Origin: Deinococcus marmoris DSM 12784 | Lineage (GTDB): Bacteria; Deinococcota; Deinococci; Deinococcales; Deinococcaceae | Direction of reading: 5' to 3' | Assembly: GCF_000701405.1 (NCBI RefSeq) | Contig: NZ_JNIV01000097.1 | Span: 1-15,505, forward strand | Length of the DNA stretch: 15,505 bases | Shown here: in pieces, positions 15,419 through 15,505 of the stretch | Layout: each line of letters begins with the position of its first letter | Numbering within the stretch: position 1 is the stretch's first letter | Made by a program: the position numbers and the translations under genes | Notes under the pieces: model-generated | Told to the model about the DNA's origin: nothing | What the model saw: only the letters and a program-made list of their open reading frames with translations | Database searches by the model: none

Positions 15419-15505
15419 GAGCGCGTTTATAAAGGATCAGACCCGGTGGCAAGCTTGAGGTGTGAAACGCAAGCCTTACTCGTCGGACCTGACCCAAGCC
15501 CAGTT
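15419..15505 (+). mobile_element. IS5-type insertion sequence, left end only
   Basis: Inferred from the transposase start at 15462. The left tip is placed at GAGCGCGTTTATAAAGG from 15419, because IS5-family tips of the IS1031/IS427 type often begin with a similar GAG string and because TCA directly before it fits a TNA target. The right end lies outside the window, so tip and target are unconfirmed. Confidence 0.45.
15462..15505 (+). CDS. IS5-family transposase, first 14 codons (cut by window edge)
   Basis: The frame reads MKRKPYSSDLTQAQ and then leaves the window. KRKPYxSDLTxAQ is the usual opening of IS5-family transposases with the DUF4096-type N-terminal domain, common in Deinococcus and cyanobacteria. 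The start is GTG at 15462. An in-frame TGA lies two codons upstream, so no earlier start is possible. GAGG ends one base before it, too close to act as a normal ribosome site. Whether the gene is intact cannot be judged. Confidence 0.65.
   Translation, partial: MKRKPYSSDLTQAQ

Overview
The window looks like chromosomal DNA of a Deinococcus-type bacterium. The genes are strongly G+C rich, most lone or first genes have a TANNNT-type -10 hexamer ending only 6-7 bases before the start codon (the leaderless layout known from Deinococcus), and G+C-rich palindromic repeats sit between genes. The genus is inferred from these traits and from protein style; no marker gene in the window proves it.

Layout. 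The left edge (1-304) is the 3' end of an IS66-family element. It abuts a low-G+C membrane-protein gene (301-621, minus) that it appears to have cut. Next comes a complete glycine cleavage operon on the minus strand, transcribed gcvT (4161-5246), gcvH (3740-4102), gcvP (686-3535). gcvT has a leaderless-type promoter, whereas gcvH and gcvP have good Shine-Dalgarno sites. The gcvH-gcvP gap holds two G+C-rich repeats facing each other. A PIG-L/LmbE deacetylase (5307-5975, minus) and a tandem GNAT acetyltransferase (6038-7039, plus) are divergent from a 62-bp promoter region. The GNAT gene is followed by the stub of another GNAT gene, an unrecognised protein with an arginase-like DSHHD motif (7231-7896), and a PfkB sugar kinase (7946-8845).

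The middle holds two signalling genes on the minus strand: a membrane-anchored GAF/HD-GYP protein (8877-10232) and, upstream of it, a response regulator with receiver, winged-helix and bacterial transcriptional activator (BTAD-like) domains (10663-11697). The roughly 430-bp gap between them contains an A+T-rich patch and a long imperfect inverted repeat that could be a structured RNA or a small mobile palindrome. To the right are a YtcJ-like amidohydrolase (12006-13505, plus), a small protein resembling the trypsin-co-occurring (Trypco2) domain (13515-14015, minus) and yebC (14168-14905, minus).

The last 600 bases hold no complete gene. They are a mosaic of hairpins and inverted repeats, including a third copy of the gcvH-gcvP repeat, ending in the first codons of an IS5-type transposase cut by the window edge.

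Most of the window is ordinary metabolism and regulation. The less ordinary parts are the consistent leaderless promoter set, the repeat mosaics, the structured element at 10514-10627, the Trypco2-like protein and the DSHHD protein. I see no CRISPR array, phage module, toxin-antitoxin pair or rRNA/tRNA gene, and I cannot point to a clearly new multi-gene system.
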